A stretch of 64,000 nucleotides of DNA from assembly GCA_009809945.1 (NCBI GenBank), contig WTPW01001006.1, positions 35,844 through 99,843 of the forward strand, given 5' to 3'. Below are positions 34,429 through 47,268 of this stretch, piece after piece; position 1 is the stretch's first letter; each line of letters begins with the position of its first letter. The notes beneath the pieces are model-generated. The model saw only the letters and a program-made list of their open reading frames with translations. It did no database searches and was not told where the DNA came from. The stretch comes from Gigaspora margarita. Lineage: Eukaryota; Glomeromycota; Glomeromycetes; Diversisporales; Gigasporaceae. Both the position numbers and the translations under genes were made by a program.

Positions 34429-35969
34429 AAGTCAGCCCCGAGCATGATTTTAGTAAATATGAATTATCATTATATTTATATTTTGTACTCGATCCATATT
34501 CAACAAACATGACTATGAAATACACATATGGGCGAGGACTAGGAAAATCCATCTTCGACACTTTTTTATCAATTTCGAGATTTTTGATTCAAAACAAATT
34601 TGTTGTTGTAGAATAATGTAAATTTTGTGATTTTTTGTGAATTAATTTGAAGCGATTTTGTGCAATTTGGTGGTGGTATTAAGTAAATTTTGTGGTTTGT
34701 TGTGGGTTAGTTTGAATTTTGTGAAATTTTGCAATGACGGATAAAATATTTTTTATTTGTTCTGTAAAAAGTTCTATATAAAAATATGAAAAAAATCTAT
34801 TATTATATAAAATATATAAAAAACCCAAAGTTCTATATAAAAAATTTCTATAATAATTAAATTTAGGTTAAAATACATCATAGATAATTGTTTGAGTGAT
34901 TCTTTACATAAATTTTGATGATCATTATCTAAAGAGTACTATATAATAATAAAGCAAAGCTATGCTCAACAGCACAGCTAAATACAGGTAGTCAAATATA
35001 ATTGGATGCAATTTGAGAAAGAATAAGTAAACGAATTGCAATTCATATTATCAAGTTCAGATCTACAATAAATACCTATTCATGAATTAAATCTTGAAGG
35101 ATTATTTAATTTTTGAATAATTGAATATTGCCAAATTCTTTGTCACTCAATTTTTCCTGTTTTAATAAATTTTGGATTAAAAATTTGGACAACATGAAAT
35201 AAAGAACAGGTAGAATGTTCAAAAAAATACATTAGTTTAAAAATTGACAATAAATAATTTCAAAAATAGCTAGCATTTTTGAATTAAAAAAAACTTATCC
35301 ATATTTAATAGTTGAGCCCTTTCATAGTGAATATATAAAATTTGCTGTAAAAGAACTTAATTATTAAACTGAATATGTGTTTAATTGTAAAATTATGTGC
35401 ATACAAACAAATTTGATTGAATTTTGTGAAATTTTGTACCAGAACTACATAAATTTTGTGATTATCACAAAATTTTGTGACTTTTGTGATATTTTGTGAA
35501 ATACAATATATCATCATCCCTGATTCAGTAATAGATATCTCAAAATAAACACAAAGTTCAGGGGTAAAAATTTAAATTTCACAAACAATAATTATCATTT
35601 TCTTAAAATAATAACCCCACTTCAAAGACAGGTTTTTCTAGTTCATCACCTATATGGGATTTCACCTCGCTGCTCATATGGTCACTAGCTAGTTTCTAGC
35701 ATCATATCTAGTTAAATATCTTATAATCATGTTTTTAATATCCTGTCTGTTTGATCTGGCCAATAAAGCAAATCACCTTTGATACTCAGGTTGTCCCAAG
35801 CCATCGACCACACCTATAAGTATACCTTACCTATAGAGAATTCCCACCTTGTGGTGAGTGGGTAGTATGAAAGGCAAATTCGAGTAGTGTAGCAAAAACC
35901 AAAATTGGGCTATGTGAATGTCTATTTTTTATATTATTTATATATATTAGTTACTATTTTTAGTTAGAG
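34429..35969. other. AT-rich region enriched in ATTTTGTGA words
   Basis: Short words such as AATTTTGTGA recur many times at 34610-34730 and again, often inverted, at 35410-35510. This suggests a degenerate repeat or element interior. No gene is supported. Nothing is recognised at 35520-35960. Confidence 0.4.
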
Positions 35970-36120
35970 ATCAACAAGTAATAAATTAAAAGTATCAAAA
36001 GATACTTAAGAAATGAAAGTATTGAAGAATACTTAAGAATTTAAAGTATCGAAAGATACTTAAATATTTTAAATATAGAAAGAGTTTTTAGTAAGAAAAA
36101 TACTTAAAAACTTAAATGTA
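35970..36120. repeat. Short degenerate tandem repeat
   Basis: A ~35-bp unit built from AAGTATC(A/G)AAAGATACTTAAG, itself palindromic, is repeated about four times. Confidence 0.6.
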
Positions 36121-36714
36121 AAAAGCTTCCTTTGTATCATTTTTAGTCTGTAACAAAGAGTATATAAAAGCCCAAAGCTTGTCTTGAAATAAAGACAACA
36201 GTAGAGTACAACTCAGTAGAGTACAAGTAAACAACTCAGTATGAGTCAACAATAGTGATACCTGGTGAAATAACGAAATCTGATGAAACTATAAGTTTTG
36301 TTAGTGATGAAACTTGACAAAACTTATAGTTTTATCATTTTATCAATGGCAAAATAGTTTCGCAAGCCATCTATAGTCAAAAACTTAGTTGAGTTTAACA
36401 CTTTGAAACCATAATAATAGAAGTAGTGACTCTAGTAGTTAATTACTTATCTTTTAAGTTTCATTTCTAAAAAATTATCCAATTACACTTTTCATTGTCC
36501 TTGTTATTATTATAAAAACTCTGTTGTCAGTTTAAGTTGTCCTTTAACCTTTGAAATTCAAGTAGAAATATTAATATAGAATAGTTTTCCTAGTTTTTGA
36601 TACCTTATTCATGATAAAATATCTATTATCAGCCTTTATATAGAAAAACCTTTGGTTATTACCTCGACCCATTGTTGACAAATTCAAATTATAATTAATT
36701 GCCACATTTAACAA

Positions 36715-37640
36715 ACAATTACAACTTTATGACCACTTCTTAACAATTACAATTCTGTGATCACCCTTTGACAACTAGCATTTGATCCTGTGACTACCTC
36801 TTGAACATTATGATCCTGTGACCACCTCTCGACCATTACGATTTTGTGACTCTCTCTTTACTATTACGATTTTGTAACCATTTCTTGACCATTACGATTT
36901 TATGATCACCTCCTCTATGAAAACTCAATACATGGAAATGCATGTATAAATATGAAATTGTAAGCAGGTAGCACAGGTTTTATAATCACTGCATGAAAAC
37001 TGCTTGGAAACTGATTATCCAAAAAATTTAATACATATTATCACATAAAAAGTTGAAATCTATGCACTATCATGCATAGTATTATATCTATATATTAACA
37101 TGCATTAATCTTAAATGATCACATAATTTTCATGCACTAACGTGCACAATCAGATTCTTAATGATCATATTTTCATGCACATATATGCACAATCATTAAG
37201 ATTCTTAATAATTATAATTATAATTTTTGTGATCTGACATGCACAATTATTAAGATTCTTAATGATCAAAATTTCAGTGCACTCACATCACAATCATTAC
37301 AATTATTAAGATTCCTTAACAATCAATTTTAACAATCATTTTTGTACATGATATTAGTGCATTAATATCATGATCATTACAATTGTTAAGATTCTTAACA
37401 ATCATAATTTTTGTGCATAATATCATAATTGTAATAATTGTTAAAATCCTTAACGATCCTAATTTTATATACTAACATGATGATTATTAAAATCCTTAAC
37501 AATCATAATTTTGTGCATTAATGTGATGATAGTTAAAATTCTTAATAATTATAAATTCTGTGCATTAATGCATACAAAAACATTCATTTTGTTGTTTTTT
37601 TTTGACTTTAATAATAATTTTCATGCATTAACACATACAA
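36715..37640. repeat. Two adjoining degenerate repeat tracts
   Basis: At 36715-36915 a ~35-bp unit with CCATTACGATTTTGTGACCA recurs about five times. From about 37055 to 37640 a second unit recurs with variations (CATGCACTAACGTGCACAAT, ATTAAGATTCTTAATGATCA). It mixes direct and inverted copies. No coding potential is seen. Confidence 0.6.
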
Positions 37641-37770
37641 ATTAAGCAAATAATTATTTGCTTTTTTTTTACTCTTATAATTTTATTAGAAAATGTTTTT
37701 TCCCTATTACATGACATGTTTGTTATAGAATATGTGCAATATATAAACAATGATCATTGATGATCATTGA

Positions 37771-37998
37771 TAATTATTGTCATGGCTGAAGCTGAAAATC
37801 AGAAAAGCCAATTTAAAAGAATAAATCCTACCAAAATCTACTTATACTCTTTATTATTAAAACTAACTATAAACCCTAATCTAACCCTAAAAAAAACCCC
37901 CTAACAAAAGGCCCTAAAATTTTTTAAAAATTTCATATTAAAATAATTAAAATTTCTAGCATTAGCCGTTTCCAGCATCAGCTGCGACAATTATTGTT
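37771..37998. mobile_element. MITE with CTAACCCTAA core, copy 1
   Basis: The ends (ATAATTATTGTCATGGCTGA and the inverse of CAGCTGCGACAATTATTG) pair over about 28 bp. The core has AAACCCTAATCTAACCCTAA. The same arrangement occurs at 56079-56266, so the telomere-like hexamers belong to this element. Confidence 0.55.
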
Positions 37999-38019
37999 TT
38001 TTTCTTTGCTTTCACTTTC

Positions 38020-38160
38020 TCTTAGTTTGACCCATATACATGTCTAACTAACCTTTATTTTTTTTAGACAATAGTCTTGTTACTGGAGTTGTCATTGCTA
38101 GAGTCATCTTTGGAGTCATCATTGCTAGAGTTGTCTTTGGAGTAGGACCCCAGACATTTC
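38020..38160. repeat. GGAGT(C/T)-rich repeat, related to 40290-40560
   Basis: The tract has repeats of GTCATTGCTAGAGT and CTTTGGAGT, preceded by a block (AGTTTGACCCATATACATGT) that recurs twice at 40350-40560 as AGTTTGAC(C/T)TG...ATGTGT. This is a dispersed or tandem unit of about 150-170 bp split by later insertions. Confidence 0.45.
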
Positions 38161-38167
38161 TGATATA

Positions 38168-38748
38168 AGGGAAATTAAGGTATTATGATGAAGTTAAATA
38201 TATTAGATTGTATCACATGATACATTTATCAAAATTAAATAATTTTGGTATCATCTAATTCATCTTATTGAGCTGAGTTGAATGATACCAAAATTATTCG
38301 ACTCAGATTATTGGATCACAAAAATTTAAAGTTGAATTATTTCTAAAAAAATAAGAAAATTTTGGCTGTTGAGGTATTGTGATGAATTGGGATTACCTTG
38401 TGATCCTGTGACCTCAATCAGATGAAACATACACTATTTGATCCCACTCTATTAGAGGAATCGAATGGTGTAAATTTCTCCTGATTCTGATTACTGGATC
38501 ACAAGATATCCTGATTCGTCATAATATCTTTAGCTATTATATTCTATATATTATAATAAAGGAGATATTATAACGAATTGGGATTATCTCATGATCCAGT
38601 AATTAGAAATAAATGAATTTGGTACCATTCAATTTGTCACAGTGAGACGAATTGAATGGTATACAAATCATTCAATTCTGACTGCTAGATCATAAGATAG
38701 ACCAAATTCATCACAATACCCGCTTCATCATAATACCTTAATCCCCCT
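38168..38748. mobile_element. AGGGGGATTAAGG-ended element with palindromes (TA target)
   Basis: TA|AGGGAAATTAAGGTATTATG at the left and the inverse CATAATACCTTAATCCCCCT|TA at the right define 581 bp. It contains three palindromes of about 100 bp carrying the GGTA(C/T)CAT(T)CGA / AATTTGGTACCATTCAATT module, also found in the TCCCTTAA family. No ORF is present. Confidence 0.8.
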
Positions 38749-38869
38749 TATGTTATATTTTTTTTAGCAAATTGCAGAAAATTTGGTCTGAGGTCCAAAT
38801 TTAAGTTTTAGCAAATTGGGGTTAATTTTAAAAAAGGTTATATAAAGCATTTTGGCAAATTACAGCAAT

Positions 38870-40130
38870 TTTATATATATTATATTTTATTTTTAGCAAA
38901 TTACCTACATTTTTCAAGAAATATAAAAGTAAATATGTGGAATAATGTATTTTTATATACTGAACAAGTTTTCTTAGAGTACAATGTTAGAATCAATTTG
39001 TAAAATTTTGAGAATCATAGAATTTTTTAGTATTTTTATTAATAAAATTATATAAAATATTATAATTCTCAAAATATTACTAATTGATTTTAACATTGTA
39101 CACTAAGAAAACTTGTTCAGCACATAAAAATACATTATTCTAGCATATTTGCTTTTATATTTCTTGACAATTTAAGAGAAGATGCTTAATTTTTGATTTT
39201 TTGATCAAAAAATTAAAAATTAAGCATCTTCTCTTAAATTTTCAAGAAATATAAAAGTAAATATACCAGAATAATGTATTTTTATGTGCTGAACAAGTTT
39301 TTTTAGAGCACAATATTAAAATTAATTAGTAAAGTTTTTAAGAATCATAGAATTTTTAGTATTTTATTAATAAAATTATATAAAATATTATAATTCTCAA
39401 AATTTTACTAATTGATTCTAACATTATGCTCTAAGAAAACTTATGCAGCACATAAAAATACATTATTCCAGCATATTTAATTTTATATTTCTTGAAAATT
39501 TAAGAGAAGATGCTTAATTTTTGGTTTTTTGATCAAAAAATCAAAAATTAAGCATCTTCTCTTTAATTTTCAAGAAATATAAAATTAAATATGCTAGAAT
39601 AATGTATTTTTATGTGCTGCATAAGTTTTCTTAGAGCATAATGTTAGTATCAATTAGTAAAATTTTGAGAATCATAGAATTTTAGTATTTTTATTAATAA
39701 AAATACTAAAAATTCTATGATTCTCAAATATTTTACTAATTAATTTTAACATTGTGCTCTAAAAAAAACTTGTTCAGCGCATAAAAATACATTATTCTGG
39801 TATATTTAATTTTATATTTCTTGAAAATTTAAGAGAAGATGCTTAATTTTTGATTTTTTGATCAAAAAATCAAAACTTAAGCATCTTCTCTTAAATTTTA
39901 AGAAATATAAAAGTAAATATGCCAGGATAATGTATGTTTATGTGCTGAACAAGTTCATTTAGTGCACAATGTTAGTATCAATTAGTAAAATTTTGAGAAT
40001 TATAATATTTTATATAATTTTATTAATAAAAATACTAAAAAATTCTATGATTCTCAAAATTTTACTAATTGATTTTAACTTTGTGCTCTAAGAAAATTTG
40101 TTCAGCACTCAAAAATATATATATTATTTT
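38870..40130. repeat. Tandem array of ~328-bp double-palindrome units (array 3)
   Basis: AATGTATTTTTATGTGCTGA-type anchors occur at 38945, 39273, 39599 and 39929, a step of 326-330 bp. Each unit pairs one palindrome centred on ATTTTATTAATAAAAT with one centred on TTTTTTGATCAAAAAA, the same plan as arrays 1 and 2. Units within this array are much more alike than units in the other arrays. Confidence 0.85.
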
Positions 40131-40589
40131 GATTTATAAAAATAGATGTAGTAATTTAATTTTTAGCAAATTACTATAAAGTTTATATGTAATAATCCAA
40201 CTTTTAGCAAATTTACTTGATTTTAGAAAGAGCAAAAATGTCTAAATTTATGCAGATCAGTTATGACCTATATGAGAGATGACTGGGGTCCTTTTGGAGT
40301 TACCATTTTTGGAGTTACTGATTTTATCGCATTCTTGTTTGCTCTTTTGGTATAGTGACTTTTTCATAGTTTGACCTGCATATATGTGTAACTACACTTG
40401 TTTTAAGAAGAAAGTCTTATCATTTGAAGTTGTCATTGGACTACCTTTTTTTTTTGCAGATAGTAGTTTTATCACTTGTATTGCATTCTTGTTCATTTTT
40501 CAGTGTAGTGGGTTTTTTGTAGTTTGACTTGTGTACGTGTTTAACTTCTGTTGTTTTTTTAAAAAATAATAGTGTCATCACTAGTATTA

Positions 40590-40914
40590 CAGTCGGACCT
40601 CCATAAATGCAACCTCCATAAATGCAATACCTCCCTAAATGCACATTTTTGTCTTGTTTATAAGAAATTATTAGTGCTAAATGCACGTTCTTTATTATGT
40701 AAATGCATGATCTTCCAAATAATTTTCTATATCATGCTACCTCCCTAAATGCATGTAGCCAATCAAATTTTAGTATTTAAGATAGGTTATATAGTTTTTA
40801 GTAGAAGTTACACAAACTTGATAATCTAATCTTTAAAGCTGCAATTTAATTGGCTCTCTCTAAATGCACGTTGTAGGCTTGTCTGTACATGTTGCATTTA
40901 TGGAGGTTTGACTA
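40590..40914. mobile_element. CAGTCGGACCTCCATAAATG-ended MITE
   Basis: The ends CAGTCGGACCTCCATAAATG and the inverse CATTTATGGAGGTTTGACTA frame 325 bp, with TA on both sides. CCTCC(A/C)TAAATGCA is repeated three times at the left end and reappears inside. Same end type as 24934 and 49750. Confidence 0.85.
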
Positions 40915-42269
40915 TATTGTTGGTGATGCAGTTTTGGAGTCTTTTTGGTCCTGGTATGACTATATTGTATTTGGTAATGTAAATTTATCATTGAATAGGT
41001 TTTGTAGCATCAGTTTTGGGTTCATTTCTGGAGTTTTACTTATTTTGGTTCATCATGTTGAGCTATATTATGGTGGTTTAGGGCTAGATAAAAATTAGGG
41101 TTGAGTTAGTATAATAGAATTAAGATAGCCATTTTCAGATCAGGGTTAGAGAAGTGTTTTCTTATTTAGCAGGTAAATTATTAAACTAAAGTATTTGTAT
41201 TATAAAATTTAATTAATAAAATAATTAAAATTGGTTAATAAAATACAAAATTTAGTTAATAAAACTTATAAAATTTAGCTAATAAAATTATAACATTTAG
41301 TTAATAAAATAATGCATATACGAAATTTATTATTATATATATATGTATAGTATATGCTATTATATGTTACCTGCACATAAACATGCACAAGACAATGCAT
41401 GTGAAAATACATAAAATTGTACATTATTACATGCAGAATTCGCATCTTATTATGTGCTGTAAACATGTTTCCTATATATTGTCTCATATAGATTTATGTG
41501 CAGGTTCATGTAATTCCATATTCAAACTTTCTCATGTATTGCAGTATTATTCCATGCTGTAATTTGTTATAGGGCTCTTGACAATTTCCAATTGATCCAA
41601 TGACTCTTAGCGTTAAATTGATTTACTATTTTATGACTGCCTCCAGCTACTGTTGGAATTTAACTGAACCTAATTGGTACCAACCATGTGCTATTGTGAG
41701 CGAAATTCACAATCCAAATCAAATATTAAAACCCAATGCAATAAGAAAAAAGCAAAGTTTTCAAGACCCAAATAGCCTTGAAACCTGGACCAAATCTTCT
41801 ATGCCTCTTTCTGTCTGTCAGTTCAAGGATTAGAAGTTTTGAGTGTCTATTAGATAGTATTTTAGTTGGTTGGATTAGTTAGGTATATAGTTTGACCCAT
41901 CCATGATTAGTTTACACTTTCTCAGCAGGCTCTAACAACAAAGTAGACATGTATTGAACTAGTAGCAAAGACAACAATTTCCTATCCTTTTCCTCTTAAA
42001 TAGCTATTCCTTGTAACCTTATACTTACTCAACCAAAATATCATCTCTCATTCAATACATCATTTTTATCCAACTCTCATACAGGACTCTGAAGAATATA
42101 TGTAATAATGAGATCCACTTTTGTATAGACTTATTATATAATTTTTTAATATACTATATGTTTAAATTTGTATAACCAATAGATAATTTTTTGAAAGTTA
42201 GATGTTTATTTGTATAACAAAGATATCTTTATAACAAGTTAGATTTTTATTTTGTATAATGATACTATA
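40915..42269. other. AT-rich region, no supported gene
   Basis: At 41180-41320 there is a short degenerate repeat of (A/T)TTTAGTTAATAAAA type. The frame 41600-41833 (77 codons) has mixed composition but no recognisable domain or splice context and is not called. Nothing else is seen. Confidence 0.45.
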
Positions 42270-42329
42270 CTGTATATTTCCAAAAATAAGCTATATGCTA
42301 CTCTCTTGTTTAAATCCAAAAATGTAAAA

Positions 42330-43310
42330 GCGTCTTTGATCCAAAAATTAGCTACCCCATAATTGATAATAGTCGCTACATAGTAAAGTCCAAAGTTTAC
42401 TATCCAAATTGATTAAAGTCGCTTAAGTAAACTTGTTCGAAAGATCAAACTATGTAAACTCTAAAAATTTTATCAAAATCTGAGAACTTTTATTATTGAC
42501 TTTTAATTTTTACATTCAATAGTAAAATTAAAATTTTATTACAAAAATATATTCATTGAATTAAAAATTAAAAGTTTAATAATAAAAGGTGCTTCAATAT
42601 TTATGAAAATTTTAATATATATGTATTTTATCTTCCAAACAAGTTTACTTAAGCGATAATAGTCAATTTACATAGTATAATTTAGACTTTACTATGTAAT
42701 AACTATTTGAAATTGACCAAAAATCTACCCCAGATTTTTTGTGTCCAAAAATCATCCAAAAAAGGAAGCTTATTTTGAAAACATATGGTATGTATATCAC
42801 TTTTTTTATTTTTTTATTTATAATTTTATTTATTTCTTTTTTTTCCACAAAAAATTTGTCTGCACAAGATTATATGTGTGAGAATTTTTTTAAAAAATAT
42901 CTGTGTAAAAAGCTTATTAGCAATTGCAAATAATCACTACATAACAAGTTCAAATTTTACTATGTAAATTGATTATATGTGCTTAAGTAAATATGTGCAC
43001 AATATAAAAATTCATATTCTTTGTAATTTTCATACAAATTGGAGAACTTTTTATTATTTAACTTGTAATTTTTACATTCGTCATATATATTTTTTAAAAA
43101 ATTTTTAATTTTTCAATAAAGATAAAAAATTAAAACTCAAATAATAAAAGTTCTCCAATTTGTATGAAAATTTTATAACATGTGTATTTTGATCTTCCGA
43201 ACATGTTTACTTAAGCAATTATAACCAATTTGTATAGTAAAATTTGGACTTTACTATGCAGTAACTATTATCGATTAGGGGTAGCTTATTTTTGGATAAA
43301 ACAAGTTTTT
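42330..43310. mobile_element. Paired palindromes with shared ends (TAGCTACCCC element)
   Basis: The outer ends are inverse copies over about 110 bp: TTAGCTACCCCATAATTGAT near 42345 and the inverse ATCGATTAGGGGTAGCTTAT near 43290. Inside, the block with CATAGTAAAGTCCAAA...GCTTAAGTAAACTTGTTCG appears four times in alternating orientation (about 42375, 42610-42700, 42935-42985, 43200-43255). This makes two palindromes of about 350 bp joined by a T-rich spacer. No coding potential is seen. Confidence 0.65.
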
Positions 43311-43933
43311 AGATTTTTTAGTTAAAACAAAAGGTTAGTTTATTTTCAGAATAGGGATATATGGTATATAAACTCAGATCTAAAATTGTATAATTTATAG
43401 TAAAATTTGAACTTATATGATAATTTTGTATAAAGCTTTTAATAAAATTAAGTGTGTAAAGTTATATTAAAATTTTGAGTCTGGATCTGAGTTATATATA
43501 TATTCTTTGGGGTCCTTCTCATACACACAATACCCATCATCAATACCTCATACTTACCAATCATCTATTCTACATCATGGCCTGGGTCATAGTTTCATGA
43601 CAAATGGATGCCACATGATTTCATTTATAGCATCTCATGGGTTCTTGGTTAAAAAATACAACTTTATAATCGATTTCAATAGCATAATTGGATTAGATAA
43701 AAATCAGATAACTGTAATTAATTGTAATGTGGGATACAATCAAAATTTTATTAAAAATACATCATTTGCAAACCACAGTAAGTATAAATCTGTTCTGCTT
43801 TTTTCTGAATATTAAGGCTAAACATGGTACAATTATTGATACATATTATGCTGTATTGACTCAAAGATTCTTACTCTACAGTCAAAACTCTCTAAATGTA
43901 TCCTATAGAGACCACAACTCTTAACATACTTTA
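43311..43933. other. Spacer with an unrecognised 102-codon frame
   Basis: The + strand frame 43507-43815 begins MGSFSYTQYPSSIPHTYQSS only if a non-ATG codon is used. It has no known domain and no supporting splice context. It may be chance. No other feature is seen before the TCCCTTAA element. Confidence 0.3.
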
Positions 43934-45199
43934 TCCCTTAATGCATAAGCAATTGCAGGTAAATTTGTTTGCAATTTTTAGTATAAATTTACTTCTGATC
44001 TACTTTTTTAAAAATTTAAAATATTAAAATAAAATTTTTTTATTAAAATTTTAAAAACAAGAATTATTTAATAGCATTATTTAATTTTATGTTATATAGA
44101 AAATTTTTGGTTTACCTATTAGCTTAAAATAGGCAATTTTTTTAAAAAAATTATTAATTAGTTAAAAAAATTATTTGCTAGTATGTAGAAACTATAAATA
44201 TTAGTTTTAAACTTATAATTCTTAGTACAAAATTAAAGCTATATAAAAATAACTTATTTTCAATATAAAAATTTTAATATTTTAAAGTCATCAAGACAAG
44301 ACATCACCTTTAAAAAAAAAATTTTTAATAGTTATTGGAAAAATAAATTTAGTAAGATCTGCATAGATCTATAATTTGAATTTTTTTATATATTTTATAT
44401 TTATAATAGCTTGTTATCTAGTGATTACCAAAATTATTAATTCTAATCACTATATCACAAGCTATAGCTATTAATTAAAATTTTAAAAAAACTTGATGAT
44501 CTTGTATATATTTATCAGAATTTAACGATTTTGGTACCATTAGATTTGTTTCGGTGAGATGGTTCGAATGGTACCAAATCGTTAAATTTTGATCACTAGA
44601 ACACGAGATATTCGCAAAAAACGATTTGTGGTGCAGTTTGGCATAGGAATTTAGCAATTTGAATTCTTTACAAAACTGTGTCACAAATCGTTTTTTGCGA
44701 ATATCTCAGGATCTGGTGATTATAATTTAATGATTTTGGTACCATTCGAACCGCCTCATCGAGACGAATTGAATGATACAAAATCATTAAATTCTGATCA
44801 ATGTATTACGAGATCGTCAAGTTTTTACAAAATTTGGACTAATAATTATAACTTGTGATCTATGATCAGAATTTAATTTTGGCACCATTCGATTCTCCTT
44901 GATGAGACGATTCGAATAGTACCAAAATTGTTAAATTCTGATTGCTAGATCGCAAGTTGTTACAATTTTGTAAAAGTTAAATTTGACAAATTTGCGCCAA
45001 ATTTGTTTTTTTTTTTAATACTCAAAAATTTTTTTCGATAAATTTAAAAAATTTTTTAAATAAAATTACTAAAATATAATTAAATAATATATATATAAAT
45101 TATATAAATTATATCATTAATAAATTTTTAGTTTATTCAAAAAATTTTAAATATTTTTCAAAATTGCAGGCAAATTTGCCTGCAAAACCGTTTAAGGGA
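43934..45199. mobile_element. TCCCTTAA-ended element, copy 2 (inverted, TA target)
   Basis: TA|TCCCTTAATGCATAAGC at the left and CGTTTAAGGGA|TA at the right give 1266 bp. Read in reverse it aligns end to end with 18484-19770, including GCAGGCAAATTTGCCTGC next to AAAACCG, the AT-rich arms, and the set of ~100-bp palindromes (GATCAGAATTTAA, GGTACCATTCGAA). The 69-aa frame inside is repeat sequence. Confidence 0.85.
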
Positions 45200-45487
45200 T
45201 AGTACAAACCTAGCATCGTCTCATAAAAAATGTATAGTAACAGATAATGCTCATATCAATTATAATTTTAAATACAGAAATAGACGTTTGCATGTATTAT
45301 CACTGCGAATAATTATTTGACTCAATATACTGAAGTATAGTGTGATAAACTTATGAGGTAAGCACTTACCTTATTTTGTGGGCTAGGTGAGTTGGATTTA
45401 TAAGGTCAAGAACATAATTGGGTCAAGGTCGTACATTTATGCACATGGGTTAATAAATTGTTCTTATTTTTATATTTGTTACCTCAA

Positions 45488-45703
45488 ATTAACACTTGAA
45501 CCGGGATTAAATCACCATCCAAAAAAATTCCAGATCATGTGATTTAATAATCGCAACATACAAATTATATCAGTTATACGATGTTTATTAATAAAATTTT
45601 TCATAAAATAATAGTAAAAGCGAAAGTATATTTGATTTTTTAAACATGTAATCACATGATCTGAAATCTTTGGGGTGGTCGTTTAACCCCAGTTTTAACA
45701 ATG
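45488..45703. mobile_element. Fold-back MITE, ~216 bp
   Basis: The left arm, ending CCAGATCATGTGATT near 45545, pairs with the right arm starting AATCACATGATCTG at 45650. The arms are about 55 bp, roughly 70% matched and include (A/G)ACTGGGGTTAAA-type ends, with a ~100-bp loop. No target duplication was recognised. Confidence 0.6.
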
Positions 45704-46454
45704 CACCTCAGGTAATTATCAGATGACCAGCATTAAATGATCTGCAATAATTGGCCTAGATTACACCATAATTTTTACCCCAACCTTAACCTAATTTAGG
45801 CCGGGAGTCATCTGATGTACGGATCAATCTGAGACGAAAGTTTACGATCTTACATTACATCATTTTTTTCATCATGTTATATATAAAATAAAATAACGGC
45901 TTCGCAAAAGTTCGGTCAACATAATCGAATCATTTGATTGAATATGTGATCCGAATTGTAACTACTTAATTGCCGAAATTTGACCTAGGGAACTATATAT
46001 CATGTGATAAATTACAAATTACGTGAGGTTGATTTAAATAAATTTACATAAATACGTAAAGAAAAATAATTTTTGCAACCCTATCTGAGGCATGACATGT
46101 AATTAATAACGAACTTTGGCTAGATGAAATCTACACTATGATCATTTTGGCCCTCATTGCATCAACTATTACGATTATGACGTAATTATGTAATAGATCA
46201 CGAACTATGTTAACTTGAGTAACATAAAATTTTCGATTTTGTATAATAATGGTTTAGCATTAAAATAATATTTATCAATAAATCAAACAATCTTCATTAG
46301 TGTTACATTAGGGTGTTGCCTCAATTAGCCAAACAGGTAATATATGAAGTTCATTAATTTCGGATTTTTTATAGGTCTTGTATTTAAATATTAAATTAAT
46401 TACGTTTTTTAGCACAAGTATCTAACAAGGGTGCATGTAGTTTTTTTTTTTTTT
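45704..46454. other. Spacer, nothing recognised
   Basis: A short imperfect inverted pair (CAGATGACCAGC near 45720; GAGTCATCTGATG near 45806) may be a further fold-back. No gene or RNA is seen. Confidence 0.4.
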
Positions 46455-46458
46455 TTAA

Positions 46459-47264
46459 TGGGTATCCGTTTGGCATTTGTACTAAATTTAGTACACACAA
46501 AAAATTAATTTGAATTAATTATTTGACCAAATTTAATCAAATTTTGCCAAAATATATTTGAATATTAGAACTATCTTTTTATACAATTTCAGTAATATTT
46601 ATTAATAAAAATTTTGTATAATTTACTCTTAAATTGTTTTATTGTTCTAAAATTTTGTCATACTAAATTTAGTACAGTATTAAAAAAATTATAGTATACA
46701 AAAACTTATAATAAAATTAAAAAAAAATAAATTATTAGATTGTTTTGGATCCATTCTTGATTTTGGCTTGATTAAAATAATTTTTTTAAATAGCTTAAAT
46801 AAACCTGTTTTACAGTGACACACGTCTAAAAATAGTTAGTCTTTTTATATATTTTTATAGTAAAACATAGTAAAAACATAGTAAAAAATTAGTAAATTTA
46901 AATTATTTATAACTTTTTATATACTAAACCAATTTTAATGATTTTACTACCATTAGAATCAGAAAAATTAGCTCTACAACTCTATTAAAAATTTAACAAA
47001 ATTTTATTAAATAAATTTTTTGTTATTTACAATTTAGTGTTTTTTNNNGNNNCNNTNNNANNANNNNNNNNNNNNNNNNNNNNNNNNNNNNNNNNNNNNN
47101 NNNNNNNNNNNNTTTNNANATANNNNAANANAANANANANATANANNTATATATTANATAAATTTAATTNAAAGTTATTAATACCAATTTTTCAAAATTT
47201 AACTTTTATTACTGTACTAAATTTAGTACATTGTACTAAATTTAGTACAGCAAACGGATACCCA
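46459..47264. mobile_element. TGGGTATCCG-ended element with TTAA flanks
   Basis: TTAA (46455-46458) and TTAA (47265-47268) flank a unit starting TGGGTATCCGTTTGGCA and ending CAAACGGATACCCA. The palindrome GTACTAAATTTAGTAC lies inside both ends and is doubled at the right. The centre contains the N run. TTAA duplication would fit piggyBac, but the symmetrical ends also allow a 3-bp TTA/TAA site, so the superfamily is open. Confidence 0.7.
47046..47156. other. Ambiguous bases (N run)
   Basis: About 110 mostly undetermined bases with scattered A/T calls, inside the TGGGTATCCG element. The listed frame spanning it is meaningless. Confidence 0.95.
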
Positions 47265-47268
47265 TTAA

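Noticed and set aside
43507..43815. 102-codon frame as a gene
   Set aside because: Needs a non-ATG start, no domain, no splice context; longest of several chance frames in the area.
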